Part shown: positions 1 to 7,091 of the stretch, piece after piece | How positions within the stretch are numbered: the first letter of the stretch is position 1 | Layout: each line of letters opens with the position of its first letter | Source: Bacillota bacterium | Lineage (GTDB): Bacteria > Bacillota_E > RBS10-35 > JAJYVN01 | Direction of reading: 5' to 3' | DNA: 7,548 nt | Assembly: GCA_021846605.1 (NCBI GenBank) | Contig: JAJZWQ010000145.1 | Coordinates: forward strand, 1 to 7,548 | Translations under genes and position numbers: made by a program | Notes under the pieces: model-generated | What the model was told of the DNA's origin: nothing | Seen by the model: the letters and a program-made list of their open reading frames with translations, nothing else | Databases searched by the model: none

Positions 1-6
1 CTGTCC

Positions 7-49
7 GCTGTGATTTCGCCTTTGCCTTCCGGTGAGCTGTGATATCGTC
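7..49. repeat. Short direct repeat, GCTGTGATttCGcC type
   Basis: Two near-identical 14-mers, GCTGTGATTTCGCC (7-20) and GCTGTGATATCGTC (36-49), match at 12 of 14 positions and start 29 bases apart. They lie at the 5' edge of the transposase relic and overlap its GTG start. They could be what is left of terminal transposase-binding repeats, or chance. I see no matching inverted copy at the far end of the relic. Confidence 0.35.
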
Positions 50-1188
50 CCCATGAACATGGGAGACCTCAGGGTAGTAATAGTGCGGGAGCACGCGCGC
101 TCCCGATTCGGCCGGCGGAGTGAGCAGCAAGCAGGGGACAGCACCGGCAAGCCCGCGGGCTACAAGCGCGGGCAGCGGCCCGGCCGTCGGGGCCACGGGC
201 GCCAGGCAGAGCGGTATGTCGGTCTGCCCGAGGTCCATGTGACGCACGACGTACCCGAGCCAGAGAAGTTCTGCTCGAACTGCGGCCGACCGCGCGTCGA
301 AGTGGCGGAGGTCGTCAGCGACGAGCTGGACATGGGATTGCAGGTCCGTGGTGTCGTCCATCACCGCAAGGTCTATGGAGCCACGTGCGGTTGCGCGCCG
401 GAGCCGTTTGTGCGCGGCGCGGCGCCGTTGAAGCTGATCCCGCGCGCCAGTTTGTCGGTGCGGACGATCGCCTTTGTTGCGGCCGCCCGGTACACCTGGG
501 GACTGCCGTTGCACCGGATCACCACCATCTGCCGCCAGTACGGCGCGGATGTACCGGATGGGACCCCCTCCACGAGCGGGCCCTGCTGCAGCCCGTATAC
601 GACGCCATCTGTGCGCGCAACCGGCGCAGCGAATACCTGCACGCCGACGAGACGACGTGGCGGCAGTTGTGGCTGGCCCGGGGCAAGCGCGGATACATCT
701 GGTGCTTCGTGGGGCCCGACACCATCGTCTTGCTGTTCGACCCGGGCCGGGATCACAGCGTGGTGCTCCGGTACCTGGGTCTGGACGGCAGCGAATGGGG
801 CGGCCAGGTCGTGAAACTGATCTGCGACTTCATGGCCGCCTATGACAAGGCGGTGCGGCTGGCCAACGCCAAGGAACAGCGGCTGCTCCTGCAACGGTGT
901 TGGGTTCACCTGCGCCGACTGCTACTGAAGATCCGCGACCGCTACCCGGACGATCAGCGGGTCGAGCCGATCATCACGCAGTGGATGGAGATGATCGCCG
1001 ACCTGTTCCGCCTGCACCACGAGCGGGATGGGGCGCCCGACGGCTCGCGGGAGCAGCAGGAGGCCAACGCCGCCTTCGCCGGCTGCCTGCAGGAGATGGA
1101 AGATGTCCGCGCCCAGCACTTGGCCAGGCCCCAACTGGTCCCCGAACTGCGCCACTGGCTGGACTTCAGCGCGGATTGCAGCCGGTAA
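32..1188 (+). pseudogene. IS66-family transposase (TnpC-like), frameshifted and truncated at both ends
   Basis: This is a relic of the DDE transposase of an IS66-type insertion sequence. The first part is read in the frame starting GTG 32 (ATG 53 also possible). It has the FGRRSE motif (residues 26-31), the basic RGQRPGRRGHGR stretch (46-57) and a zinc-ribbon-like set of cysteines (C81, C84, C119, C121). From about 564-568 (a run of five C) the homology continues one frame back, to the stop at 1186-1188. That part has the first catalytic Asp in HADETTW (codon 646-648), the second Asp in CDFMAAY (codon 826-828), and the conserved CWVHLRR (from 898). The family's third acidic residue, in the D-N-N-x-x-E-R region, is absent, as is the whole C-terminus. 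The coiled-coil N-terminus usual before FGRRSE is also missing, and an in-frame stop at 11-13 closes the frame upstream. No tnpA or tnpB is present. The element is therefore dead. The family call is firm; the exact subgroup is not. Confidence 0.88.
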
Positions 1189-1572
1189 CCGTCGTGTACC
1201 AGCTGCGGTCGGGAATCTCACCCTTGGCTTCACAGAAAACGAACGATCACCTCATGCCAGAACTTGATGGACGCGCCACTAGCGCGTGGCGGGAGGATGA
1301 TCCTGCCGGCGCCGGATGTTGGCCCCGATTGCCCCAGGACCGCATCATTCTCGCCGGTCTCGTTGGCCCGCAGGCGCTTGCCGGAACGGCGCCACTTCGT
1401 GGCGTCTGTCTGTCCCCCGGTCCGGTGATGCCGGTGGCGGTCTGAGTCCGCTTGCCCGTAGCTGGTGCGCCACAAGGGCTGGCGCATCGCTGGCCCCTGG
1501 AGTGGCGCGCCGACCGTCATCCCGATGGGCGGGGCCTTGTGCCAAGAGGCCTCCACGAGAAATGACGCCCAC
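1189..1572. other. Gene-free spacer between the IS66 and Rpn-like relics
   Basis: No reading frame on either strand gives a protein pattern I recognise. The minus-strand open frame 1230-1556 has an arbitrary-looking composition and no clear ribosome binding site. The spacer holds a perfect 6-bp hairpin at 1274-1291 (CGCCAC, loop TAGCGC, GTGGCG). It also holds TCACAGAAAACG at 1230-1241, which recurs at 7432-7443. It is probably decayed DNA from the missing 3' part of the transposon and whatever adjoined it. Confidence 0.5.
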
Positions 1573-1990
1573 TCAGTGCTTCACCGCAAGAACCGCTTCG
1601 GCTGCCACCGGATCCTGGGCACGGATGACCGCACGGAGCCATTCCTTCAGTAAAACGGGGTCGTCCGTCGCGGCCACCTGCTTCTCCACGGGCGCCAGCA
1701 CTCGGTCGAACCGCTCCAGGAAAGCATCCAGCACGGCCTCCCGTGCCTTGCGCACCTCGCCTTGCCGCACCGCACCGGCGCCGCGACCGCAGCCATCCCC
1801 AGAAGACCACCGTGTTCCGCGTGCAATCCGGATGGGCCCCCACCACGGCGCGGTGATCCTCGATCCGGCCGCACGGGTTCGCGGGACCCATCTCGGACTC
1901 CAGATGGCAGACGCTGTGATCGTCACCGACCAAGAGCGCATCCACCACCACCACCGCCGCCTTCGTTTCAACCAGAGGCCCTACGGGTGA
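1573..1990 (-). pseudogene. Relic resembling an Rpn/PD-(D/E)XK nuclease-type transposase-associated protein
   Basis: Read leftward, about 1981-1800 encodes GPLVETKAAV, then VDALLVGDDHSVCHLESEMG (Glu codons 1898-1900 and 1892-1894), then HPDCTRNTVVFW. This resembles the nuclease core of Rpn-type proteins, where an Asp in a hydrophobic strand precedes a strand of the form hHhE-x-(Q/E). From about 1770 the protein-like character moves to another frame. It reads EVRKAREAVLDAFLERFD and then ATDDPVLLKEWLRAVIRA, ending at the stop at 1573-1575. This looks like the helical C-terminal tail of such proteins. The frame change falls between about 1800 and 1770. The family is usually about 250-300 residues, so the middle is also missing. 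No start codon can be fixed; the open frame reaches 2131 but its first 50 residues are not convincing. The gene is non-functional as it stands. The family assignment rests on pattern memory only and could be wrong. Confidence 0.4.
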
Positions 1991-2265
1991 TCGGGCCTGG
2001 CTGGAGCAGGGTAACGACTCGCGCAGCGTCGGATTGCGCAGGCGGGTGAAGAGCCAGCGCCGGGAGTGGTTCGTGCGCTCGCGGTGCGGCACGGGGGTAC
2101 AGCCAAGGCGGCCCCTCCCGTCGTCGATCAAGGATCCGCCGCTGGAGTGGTGGTGTCCCTCTTTCCCGGTCTCCAGCGTGGGGGCCAGGGCCCGCGCGCC
2201 ACAGGAGTACGTCGGGGGACGCGAAACATTGCAGGGGCGGCCGTTCGGCGCAGCGGGCGGCGCCG

Positions 2266-3600
2266 ATGCGAGGCGGGGGGTGGCGTGGCACGTTGGCGGA
2301 CAAGCGCGGGTTCCTGTATGGCCTGAACTGGCTGGATCCCGAGACCGGGCACTGGCCCCCGCACCAGTGGGGGGAGTTCAATGCGGACCGCGTCGATCGG
2401 CAGTTGGGCCGCATCGCGGCGTTGGGCGTCGAGGTGGTGCGGGTCTTCCTGGCCGCCCAGTTCTTCCAGCCGACCGCGGACGCGGTCAGCGCCCAGGGAC
2501 TGGCCCGGCTGGAGGACTTCCTGGGCATCGCCGACCGGCACGGCATCCGGGTGATGGTCACCGGCCCCGACCACTGGGAGGGCTGGCCCGCCTACTGGGA
2601 GCCCGACCCGTTCACCAACCCCGAGGCGCTCCGGGCGCTGGAGGTCTTCTGGCGGACCGTCGGCCGAGAGTACGGGCAGGATCCGCGCATCCACTCCTGG
2701 GACCTTCTGAACGAGCCGACGATCGGGTGGAGGAACCGGAGCATGGCCGCCCTGTGGCCGCGGTGGCTCAGGGAGAAGTACGGATCGGACGCCGCACTGC
2801 GCCAGGCCTGGCGCTCGGTGCCCGACGCCGTCCCGGCCGGCATCGCGGACGCCGAGATCCCCCTGGACACCCCGGCGCCGGGCAGCCCCCTGCTCTGGGA
2901 CTACCAGCAGTTCCGCGAGTCCATCGCCGAGCACTGGATCACCCTGCAACTGGGTGCGCTCTCCGCGGCCGGGGATCGCCACCCCCGCACGGTCGGCCTC
3001 ATCCAGTGGTCGATTCCCCTGTTCGTTCACGGTCCCAAGCTCTCCTACTACAGCGGCTTCGACCCGGGCCGGGTCGGACGGGCCCTGGACTACGTCAGCC
3101 CGCACTTCTACCCCCTGATCGAGGGCCGGCTGATCCCCACGCGCCTGGAGGACTGGCTGACGATCAACCGCTTGTACATGGAGGCCATCCTCACCTACAT
3201 CGTCCAGGCCGACGCTGGGCACCCGCGGCCCGTGGTGCTGGGCGAGGTCGGCTGGGACGGGGGGCCAGGGGCTCCTCCCTGGTATCGGAGGGTGGCCGAG
3301 TGCGCGCCGCGCTGGATCAGCGGCTGCCTGCCCTGGACGTACGCCACCCCGCCAGAGGCTGGTCAGAACTTCGGCGTCTTCACGATGTCCGGGGAACTGT
3401 CCCCGTGGGGCGAGGTCTACCGGGACAGCCGCGCCGTCCTGGAGGCGGGGCGGGCGGCCCACCCCGCCCTCCCCACGGTCCCCAACCCCTTCCGGCCCGA
3501 CCCCGCGCTGGTCGCGACCGACCCCAGGCCCCACTGGCTATGGGAGTATGCGGCGCGGCAGGGCCTGGGGACGCCGCCGCCGGACACCCCCGGCGCCTGA
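2266..3600 (+). CDS. Cytoplasmic glycoside hydrolase, GH5/GH42-like TIM barrel (clan GH-A type)
   Basis: The enzyme is predicted to cleave glycosidic bonds by a retaining mechanism. The 444-residue product shows clan-A signatures. An N-terminal strand, FLYGLNWLD (17-24), precedes a helix-rich barrel with VEVVRVFL (55-62). HSWDLLNEP (143-151) carries the likely acid/base E150 after N149. SPHFYP (278-283) supplies a conserved His. VVLGEVGWDG (323-332) carries the likely nucleophile E327. LREKYGSDAALRQAW (168-182) recalls the insertion seen in GH42-like enzymes. No signal peptide or membrane segment is visible, so the substrate is probably a small imported glycoside. ATG 2266 has no good ribosome binding site. 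TTG 2293 has a G-rich stretch at 2274-2282 about ten bases upstream and would start the protein close to the conserved strand, so the true N-terminus may be nine residues shorter. The gene is convergent with the transporter gene, 52 bases away. The fold is confident; family and substrate are not. Confidence 0.85.
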   Translation: MRGGGWRGTLADKRGFLYGLNWLDPETGHWPPHQWGEFNADRVDRQLGRIAALGVEVVRVFLAAQFFQPTADAVSAQGLARLEDFLGIADRHGIRVMVTGPDHWEGWPAYWEPDPFTNPEALRALEVFWRTVGREYGQDPRIHSWDLLNEPTIGWRNRSMAALWPRWLREKYGSDAALRQAWRSVPDAVPAGIADAEIPLDTPAPGSPLLWDYQQFRESIAEHWITLQLGALSAAGDRHPRTVGLIQWSIPLFVHGPKLSYYSGFDPGRVGRALDYVSPHFYPLIEGRLIPTRLEDWLTINRLYMEAILTYIVQADAGHPRPVVLGEVGWDGGPGAPPWYRRVAECAPRWISGCLPWTYATPPEAGQNFGVFTMSGELSPWGEVYRDSRAVLEAGRAAHPALPTVPNPFRPDPALVATDPRPHWLWEYAARQGLGTPPPDTPGA

Positions 3601-3608
3601 CCCCCGCG

Positions 3609-3641
3609 GGGGGGGGCCGGCCAGCAGGGCCGGCCTCCCCC
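3609..3641. terminator. GC hairpin between convergent genes, likely bidirectional terminator
   Basis: GGCCGGCC (3615-3622) and GGCCGGCC (3628-3635) flank the loop AGCAG. The stem is extended by one G-T pair and five G-C pairs (3609-3613 with 3637-3641), giving about 14 bp. It lies in the 52-base gap between the stops of the hydrolase and the transporter. No T tract follows on either strand, so termination efficiency is uncertain. Confidence 0.6.
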
Positions 3642-3652
3642 GCCTCGCGCCG

Positions 3653-4966
3653 CTACTCCACCGCCCGGATCGCCCGGCCCCGCGTCTCGGCCAGCGCTGG
3701 CCCCGCCACGCCCACGATCACCGCCCCGGCGATCCCCAGACCCAGCGCCGGACCCACGGCGCCGCCGGTCAGCCCGATGGCCACCAGCGGCAGCACGCTG
3801 CCCCCCAGCCCGCGGCCGGCGTAGTAGACGAGGTTCTCGGCGGTCGCCCGCAGCCGCGTGGGATACAGTTCCCCTAACCACACGCCCACGACGCCGATGC
3901 ACCCGCACCCGAAATTGGTGGCCCCCAGCGCCCAGAAGAGCGGCCAATCCCAGATGGACCCGCGCAGGGGAGAGTGCCAGGTCAACAGATACGCCGCATA
4001 CCCCGCCAGAGCTACCGCGGCGAGGGTGACCGCGGCGGTCCGCCGCCCGCGGGCGTCCGCGATGGCCCCGGCCGTGAGCGACCCGCAGAAGAGGGCGGCG
4101 TACCCGAGCAGCAGCACGTCGGTCGCCGCGCCGGCCGCCAGGTGGTGGACCCTGTCCAGCAGGGTCGGTTCGTAGAGTACCAGGGAGTAATTGATGTAGA
4201 AGATGCCGCTGGCCACCACGCAGCCGATGACGGTGGTGGAGGCCAGGCCCCCGCGGAACAGGCCCGCCGTGGACCCGGACACCGCGAACTCCGGCGGCAG
4301 GTCGCCCCGCTGGCGCGCCCTGGCGTACTCCCGCCACAGGGGCGATTCCGGCATCCAGAGCAGCACCGCCCCCCAGATGGCCAGGCTGCAGGCCCCGATC
4401 ACCAGATAGGCCGCCCGCCAGGACTGCGCGCCGCCCGACGTCGTGAGATAGCCGACCAGGGTCGTGCAGACGATCCCCACGACGAACATGTTCTGGACCA
4501 CGGCACCCAGCCGCCCCCGCCCCTTGCTCTCCCAGAGTTCGTTGAAGATGGCGAAGGCGGCCCCGAACTCGCCCCCGATGCCCAGACCGGCGACGATGCG
4601 GGTGGCGGTGAACAGGCCCAGCCCGTGCACCAGGGCGCCGGCCAGCGTCGAGGCACCATACAGGAAGACTGTCACCAGCATGGTGACGCGCCGGCCGAAA
4701 CGGTCCCCGATGGGGCCGAAGAGCAGCCCGCCGGCCAACGACGCCAGGCCCTGAAGGGTGTTGATCGCCACGATGGCCGGCACACCGACGTGGAAGTCGC
4801 GGGCCAAGGTCGGGAAGAAGTACGCCAGCAGGGTCAGCTCGGCGCCGTCGAAGACGGTCGCCAGCAGGGTGAAGAGCAGGAGCCGCGTGCGCAGGGACGA
4901 GGAGATCCCCCCGCTCCCGCCGGCGGCCGCGTCCAGCGTCATGCCCCCGTCGCGGCCATCGTGCAC
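3653..4966 (-). CDS. Major facilitator superfamily transporter (AAHS/sialate-symporter-like)
   Basis: This is an inner-membrane secondary transporter of about 12 helices, probably proton-coupled, for an organic acid or sugar-type solute. From GTG 4966 the product has 437 residues. TM1 carries FDGAELTLLAYFFP (39-52), the position of the family's acidic TM1 motif. The loop between TM2 and TM3 has the MFS motif A, GPIGDRFGRR (84-93). TM4 contains RIVAGLGIGGEF (123-134), and PESPLW (206-211) closes the N-terminal half. The second half repeats a motif-A-like ADARGRR (303-309) and has GELYPTRLRA (365-374). The start is not certain. GTG 4966 has AGGGGG about six bases upstream, whereas ATG 4942 (429 residues) has only a G-rich leader; TTG 5026 would add an Ala/Arg-rich tail and is unlikely. 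The gene is divergent from the YwiC-like gene and convergent with the hydrolase. The superfamily is certain, the substrate unknown. Pairing with the hydrolase suggests a glycoside, sugar acid or related compound. Confidence 0.9.
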   Translation of the reverse strand: MHDGRDGGMTLDAAAGGSGGISSSLRTRLLLFTLLATVFDGAELTLLAYFFPTLARDFHVGVPAIVAINTLQGLASLAGGLLFGPIGDRFGRRVTMLVTVFLYGASTLAGALVHGLGLFTATRIVAGLGIGGEFGAAFAIFNELWESKGRGRLGAVVQNMFVVGIVCTTLVGYLTTSGGAQSWRAAYLVIGACSLAIWGAVLLWMPESPLWREYARARQRGDLPPEFAVSGSTAGLFRGGLASTTVIGCVVASGIFYINYSLVLYEPTLLDRVHHLAAGAATDVLLLGYAALFCGSLTAGAIADARGRRTAAVTLAAVALAGYAAYLLTWHSPLRGSIWDWPLFWALGATNFGCGCIGVVGVWLGELYPTRLRATAENLVYYAGRGLGGSVLPLVAIGLTGGAVGPALGLGIAGAVIVGVAGPALAETRGRAIRAVE

Positions 4967-5102
4967 CGCTGCCCCCTGTCCGTTTCTCCCTGCCGCGGGG
5001 CGCGGCCCGCGCGGGCGACCTGCCAACGGTAGACAACGCCCCCGGACACTGAAACCGGCCAGATGGGCCCCCGCGGGGGACCGTTCAGGCCCGTCCGCGG
5101 CG

Positions 5103-5126
5103 GGGGCCGGTCAGGGAGCCGGCCCC
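5103..5126. promoter_or_regulatory. GC hairpin in the divergent intergenic region
   Basis: GGGGCCGG (5103-5110) and CCGGCCCC (5119-5126) form a perfect 8-bp stem with the loop TCAGGGAG. It lies in the gap between the divergent transporter and YwiC-like genes, which also holds a 12-base palindrome CCCCCGCGGGGG (5068-5079) and two copies of CGGCCGG (5140-5146, 5149-5155). It may be a leader structure, an operator or a terminator for an unseen transcript. No convincing -35/-10 pair is visible in this gap. Confidence 0.35.
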
Positions 5127-5209
5127 GGGACGCTCCTTACGGCCGGGTCGGCCGGACGGTGTATGCGCCCTCCCGTGGCGCTACCCTCGGATGCGTGGTG
5201 GGCAACGTG

Positions 5210-6016
5210 GTGGACGCCAAGCGGGGAAGCAACGGGCTGATCCGTTGGCCCTCCGAACGCGGCATCTGGGTGATGGTCGGCGTCCCCTGGCTGGCCGGTA
5301 CCCTGACCGCGGGCGGGGGCACCGCGCTGGCCCTGAGCGGGGTGTTCGCCGTCGGCCTCTTCTGCACCGTGCTGGCGCGCGAGCCGCTGTCCTGGACACT
5401 GTGGCGGCGGATGCGTCGCTTTCCACCCCTTCCGGGCTGGCCTGTCGGGGCGCTCTGGGGGACGGCGGCCGTCGCGATGCTGTCGCTGTGGTATCTGCTC
5501 GCGCCGGCGCCCGCCCATCTGGCCGGGCTGGCCGCCATCGGTCTGGGTGGCGTGTGGGAGCTCGCCATGCGCCTGCGGCGCGCCAGTGCCTGGTGGCCGG
5601 GGCTGGCCGGTTCCGGCCTGACCGCTGCGGGTGCCTTCCTGGCCGCGGGCCCTCTGGCCGACCCCGACGCGGCGCGCTGGGTCGCAGCCGGCGCCCTGGC
5701 GTACGCCGCGGCCTGCGCGATGTCGGCGATGGGGCTGCACATGGTCCGGGTCTCGCGCGCGGCGGACACCCGCGGGCCGACGGCGTTGCTGTGGGCCTGG
5801 TCGGCGGCGGGCGGCGCCCTCCTGCTCCTGGCCGGCAGCCGCGCGCACGCGCCGGCCGCCGCCGCGCTCGTCCTGGGGCTGGGCTTGCTGCACGCCCAGG
5901 TGGCCCAGCGCCAGCCGCGCACCCGCGACTTCCGCCGCCTGGGATGGCGCGAGGCGGTGTGGTTGGCGGCGGTCGGCGTCGGCGCGATCGTCCTGGCCGG
6001 CGCGGGGCCGGGTTGA
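5210..6016 (+). CDS. YwiC-like polytopic membrane protein
   Basis: The gene encodes an integral membrane protein of unknown function. About nine hydrophobic segments run from residue 20 to 264, for example 38-57, 79-98, 154-176 and 247-264. The N-terminal motif RWPSERGIWVMVGVPWLAG (12-30) matches the family's opening P-x-(E/Q)-H-G-x-W-...-P pattern, but with Arg in the usual His place. The C-terminal FRRLGWREAVW (241-251) matches the conserved LG-x-x-E end. In Bacillus subtilis ywiC lies beside narK and fnr; nothing of that kind is seen here. Start choice: ATG 5063 would add about 50 Arg/Gly/Pro-rich residues before the motif and is unlikely. GTG 5210 has GGTGGG (5197-5202) seven bases upstream and gives 268 residues, close to the family length; GTG 5195, 5198 and 5207 are alternatives. 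The gene runs into a hairpin overlapping its stop and is convergent with the dehydrogenase gene. Family call is good, role unknown. Confidence 0.72.
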   Translation: MDAKRGSNGLIRWPSERGIWVMVGVPWLAGTLTAGGGTALALSGVFAVGLFCTVLAREPLSWTLWRRMRRFPPLPGWPVGALWGTAAVAMLSLWYLLAPAPAHLAGLAAIGLGGVWELAMRLRRASAWWPGLAGSGLTAAGAFLAAGPLADPDAARWVAAGALAYAAACAMSAMGLHMVRVSRAADTRGPTALLWAWSAAGGALLLLAGSRAHAPAAAALVLGLGLLHAQVAQRQPRTRDFRRLGWREAVWLAAVGVGAIVLAGAGPG

Positions 6017-6034
6017 GGGCCGCCGCCCCGGCCC
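6005..6034. terminator. GC hairpin between convergent genes, possible terminator
   Basis: GGGCCGGG (6005-6012) pairs with CCCGGCCC (6027-6034) across a 14-base loop that contains the TGA stop of the YwiC-like gene (6014-6016). It fills the 24-base gap before the stop of the convergent dehydrogenase. No T tract follows on either side. Confidence 0.45.
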
Positions 6035-6040
6035 GGCGCG

Positions 6041-7057
6041 CTACGCCATGGTCGGCAGCAGTTGCTGCTTGGGGCGGCCACCGCGTCCAAAGGCCGCCAG
6101 CGCGTCGGCGTACGCCCCCAGGTCCTGGGCCGGGGCGATGAGCGGCCCCAGGGCCAGGGAGGGCGCCAGGCGCACCGCCGCCGGGAACGTGCCGTTAATG
6201 GCCATCGACCCCACGATCGTCAGGTCGCGGGCATAGACGTCGTAGGGCCGCACCGGGACCGCCGCCTCCGGCGGCGCGACCCCGAACACCAGGAACGTGC
6301 CGCCTGGCCGCACCCGGTCCAGCGCCGCGCGCACCACCTCGGGGCGGCCGGTGGCGTCGGCCACCAGTTCGAAGCGCCCGCCCGGCTCGCCCGCGGCTCG
6401 CGCCAGGCCGTCCGCGTCGTCCGGCGCCAAGGCGGCGTCCATGCCCACATCCAGCGCCAGTTGCCGGCGGTCGGGATGCGGTTCCAGGATCGCGACCCGG
6501 CTCGCCCCCGCGCGACGGAAGACCTGCCCCAGCAGCAGCCCCATCGTGCCGCCGCCGGCCACCAGCACCGTGGCGCCGATCTGCGGCCGGGCGCGCATCG
6601 CCCCCCAGACCGCGCAGGCCAGGGGCTCGATCAGGGCCGCCTCGCCCCAGCCCAGGCCGTCGGGCACCGGATGGCAGTTCGCCGCTGGCACGGCGACCCG
6701 CTCGGCCAGCCCCCCGGCGACGGTGTCGCCGATGGCCCCCCAGTGCGCGCACAGGTTCCGGTGCCCCTGGCGGCACGGCCCGCAGCGCCCACAGGCCAGC
6801 GTGGGGTCCACGGCCACCCGCGCGCCGAGCGCGGGGGCGTCCACCCCGGCCCCGCACTCGACGACGACGCCGGCGAACTCGTGTCCGGGGATCAACGGGT
6901 ACGGCGCGGGCGGGAACTCCCCGTGGGCGATGTGCACATCGGTCCCACACAGACCGCAGGCCCGTACCTCCACGACCACCTCGCCCGCGCCAGGACGGGG
7001 CGCATCCACCTGGCGCACCGCGTAGACCCCCGGCCTTTCCACGACGACCGCCCGCAT
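6041..7057 (-). CDS. Zinc-dependent medium-chain alcohol/polyol dehydrogenase (sorbitol/threonine dehydrogenase-like)
   Basis: The enzyme is predicted to oxidise a secondary alcohol, typically of a polyol, sugar or amino alcohol, with NAD+ in the cytoplasm. The 338-residue product has every hallmark of the zinc-binding family. Catalytic zinc ligands are C37 (in CGLCGTD), H59-E60 (in PGHEFAG) and E144 (in LIEPLACA). The structural zinc lobe is C89, C92, C95 and C103. The nucleotide-binding loop is VAGGGTMG (166-173), and E192 at the end of the next strand favours NAD+ over NADP+. Length is normal. ATG 7057 begins the family-typical MRAVVVERPG and has AGGTGG about eight bases upstream; an in-frame GTG-type extension to 7120 is spurious. 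The gene starts 35 bases after the last recognisable codon of the methyltransferase relic, so it may depend on that gene's promoter. It could work with the hydrolase and transporter in sugar catabolism, but it is not in an operon with them. Exact substrate unknown. Confidence 0.92.
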   Translation of the reverse strand: MRAVVVERPGVYAVRQVDAPRPGAGEVVVEVRACGLCGTDVHIAHGEFPPAPYPLIPGHEFAGVVVECGAGVDAPALGARVAVDPTLACGRCGPCRQGHRNLCAHWGAIGDTVAGGLAERVAVPAANCHPVPDGLGWGEAALIEPLACAVWGAMRARPQIGATVLVAGGGTMGLLLGQVFRRAGASRVAILEPHPDRRQLALDVGMDAALAPDDADGLARAAGEPGGRFELVADATGRPEVVRAALDRVRPGGTFLVFGVAPPEAAVPVRPYDVYARDLTIVGSMAINGTFPAAVRLAPSLALGPLIAPAQDLGAYADALAAFGRGGRPKQQLLPTMA

Positions 7058-7091
7058 GCTGGCCACCTGCCGCACCCCCGTCCGTCTTGCC

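Noticed and set aside
555..575. Programmed -1 frameshift in the transposase
   Set aside because: The local codons GGG ACC CCC TCC do not form a good X-XXY-YYZ slippery site, IS66 TnpC is not normally made by frameshifting, and the gene is truncated anyway.
1230..1556. 108-residue minus-strand open frame
   Set aside because: No recognisable motif, no clear ribosome binding site and arbitrary composition; chance open frames are common at this GC content.
2128..3534. 468-residue minus-strand open frame antisense to the hydrolase
   Set aside because: Antisense shadow; no motif, and the plus strand carries clear catalytic motifs.
2034..3824. 596-residue plus-strand open frame over the hydrolase
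   Set aside because: Low-complexity Arg/Gly/Pro/Ala composition with no domain pattern; it is a frame shadow of the hydrolase caused by high GC.
3974..5032. 352-residue plus-strand open frame antisense to the transporter
   Set aside because: Gln/Gly/Arg-rich antisense shadow without any recognisable pattern.
3417..5036. 539-residue minus-strand open frame over the transporter
   Set aside because: Arg/Gly/His-rich shadow; the neighbouring frame has twelve-helix MFS character and motif A.
5020..5206. Promoter pair for the divergent genes
   Set aside because: Only weak matches to -35 and -10 boxes could be found, none better than chance by eye.
5063..5209. N-terminal extension of the YwiC-like protein from ATG 5063
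   Set aside because: The added residues are Arg/Gly/Pro-rich, cover the intergenic palindromes and precede the family's opening motif.
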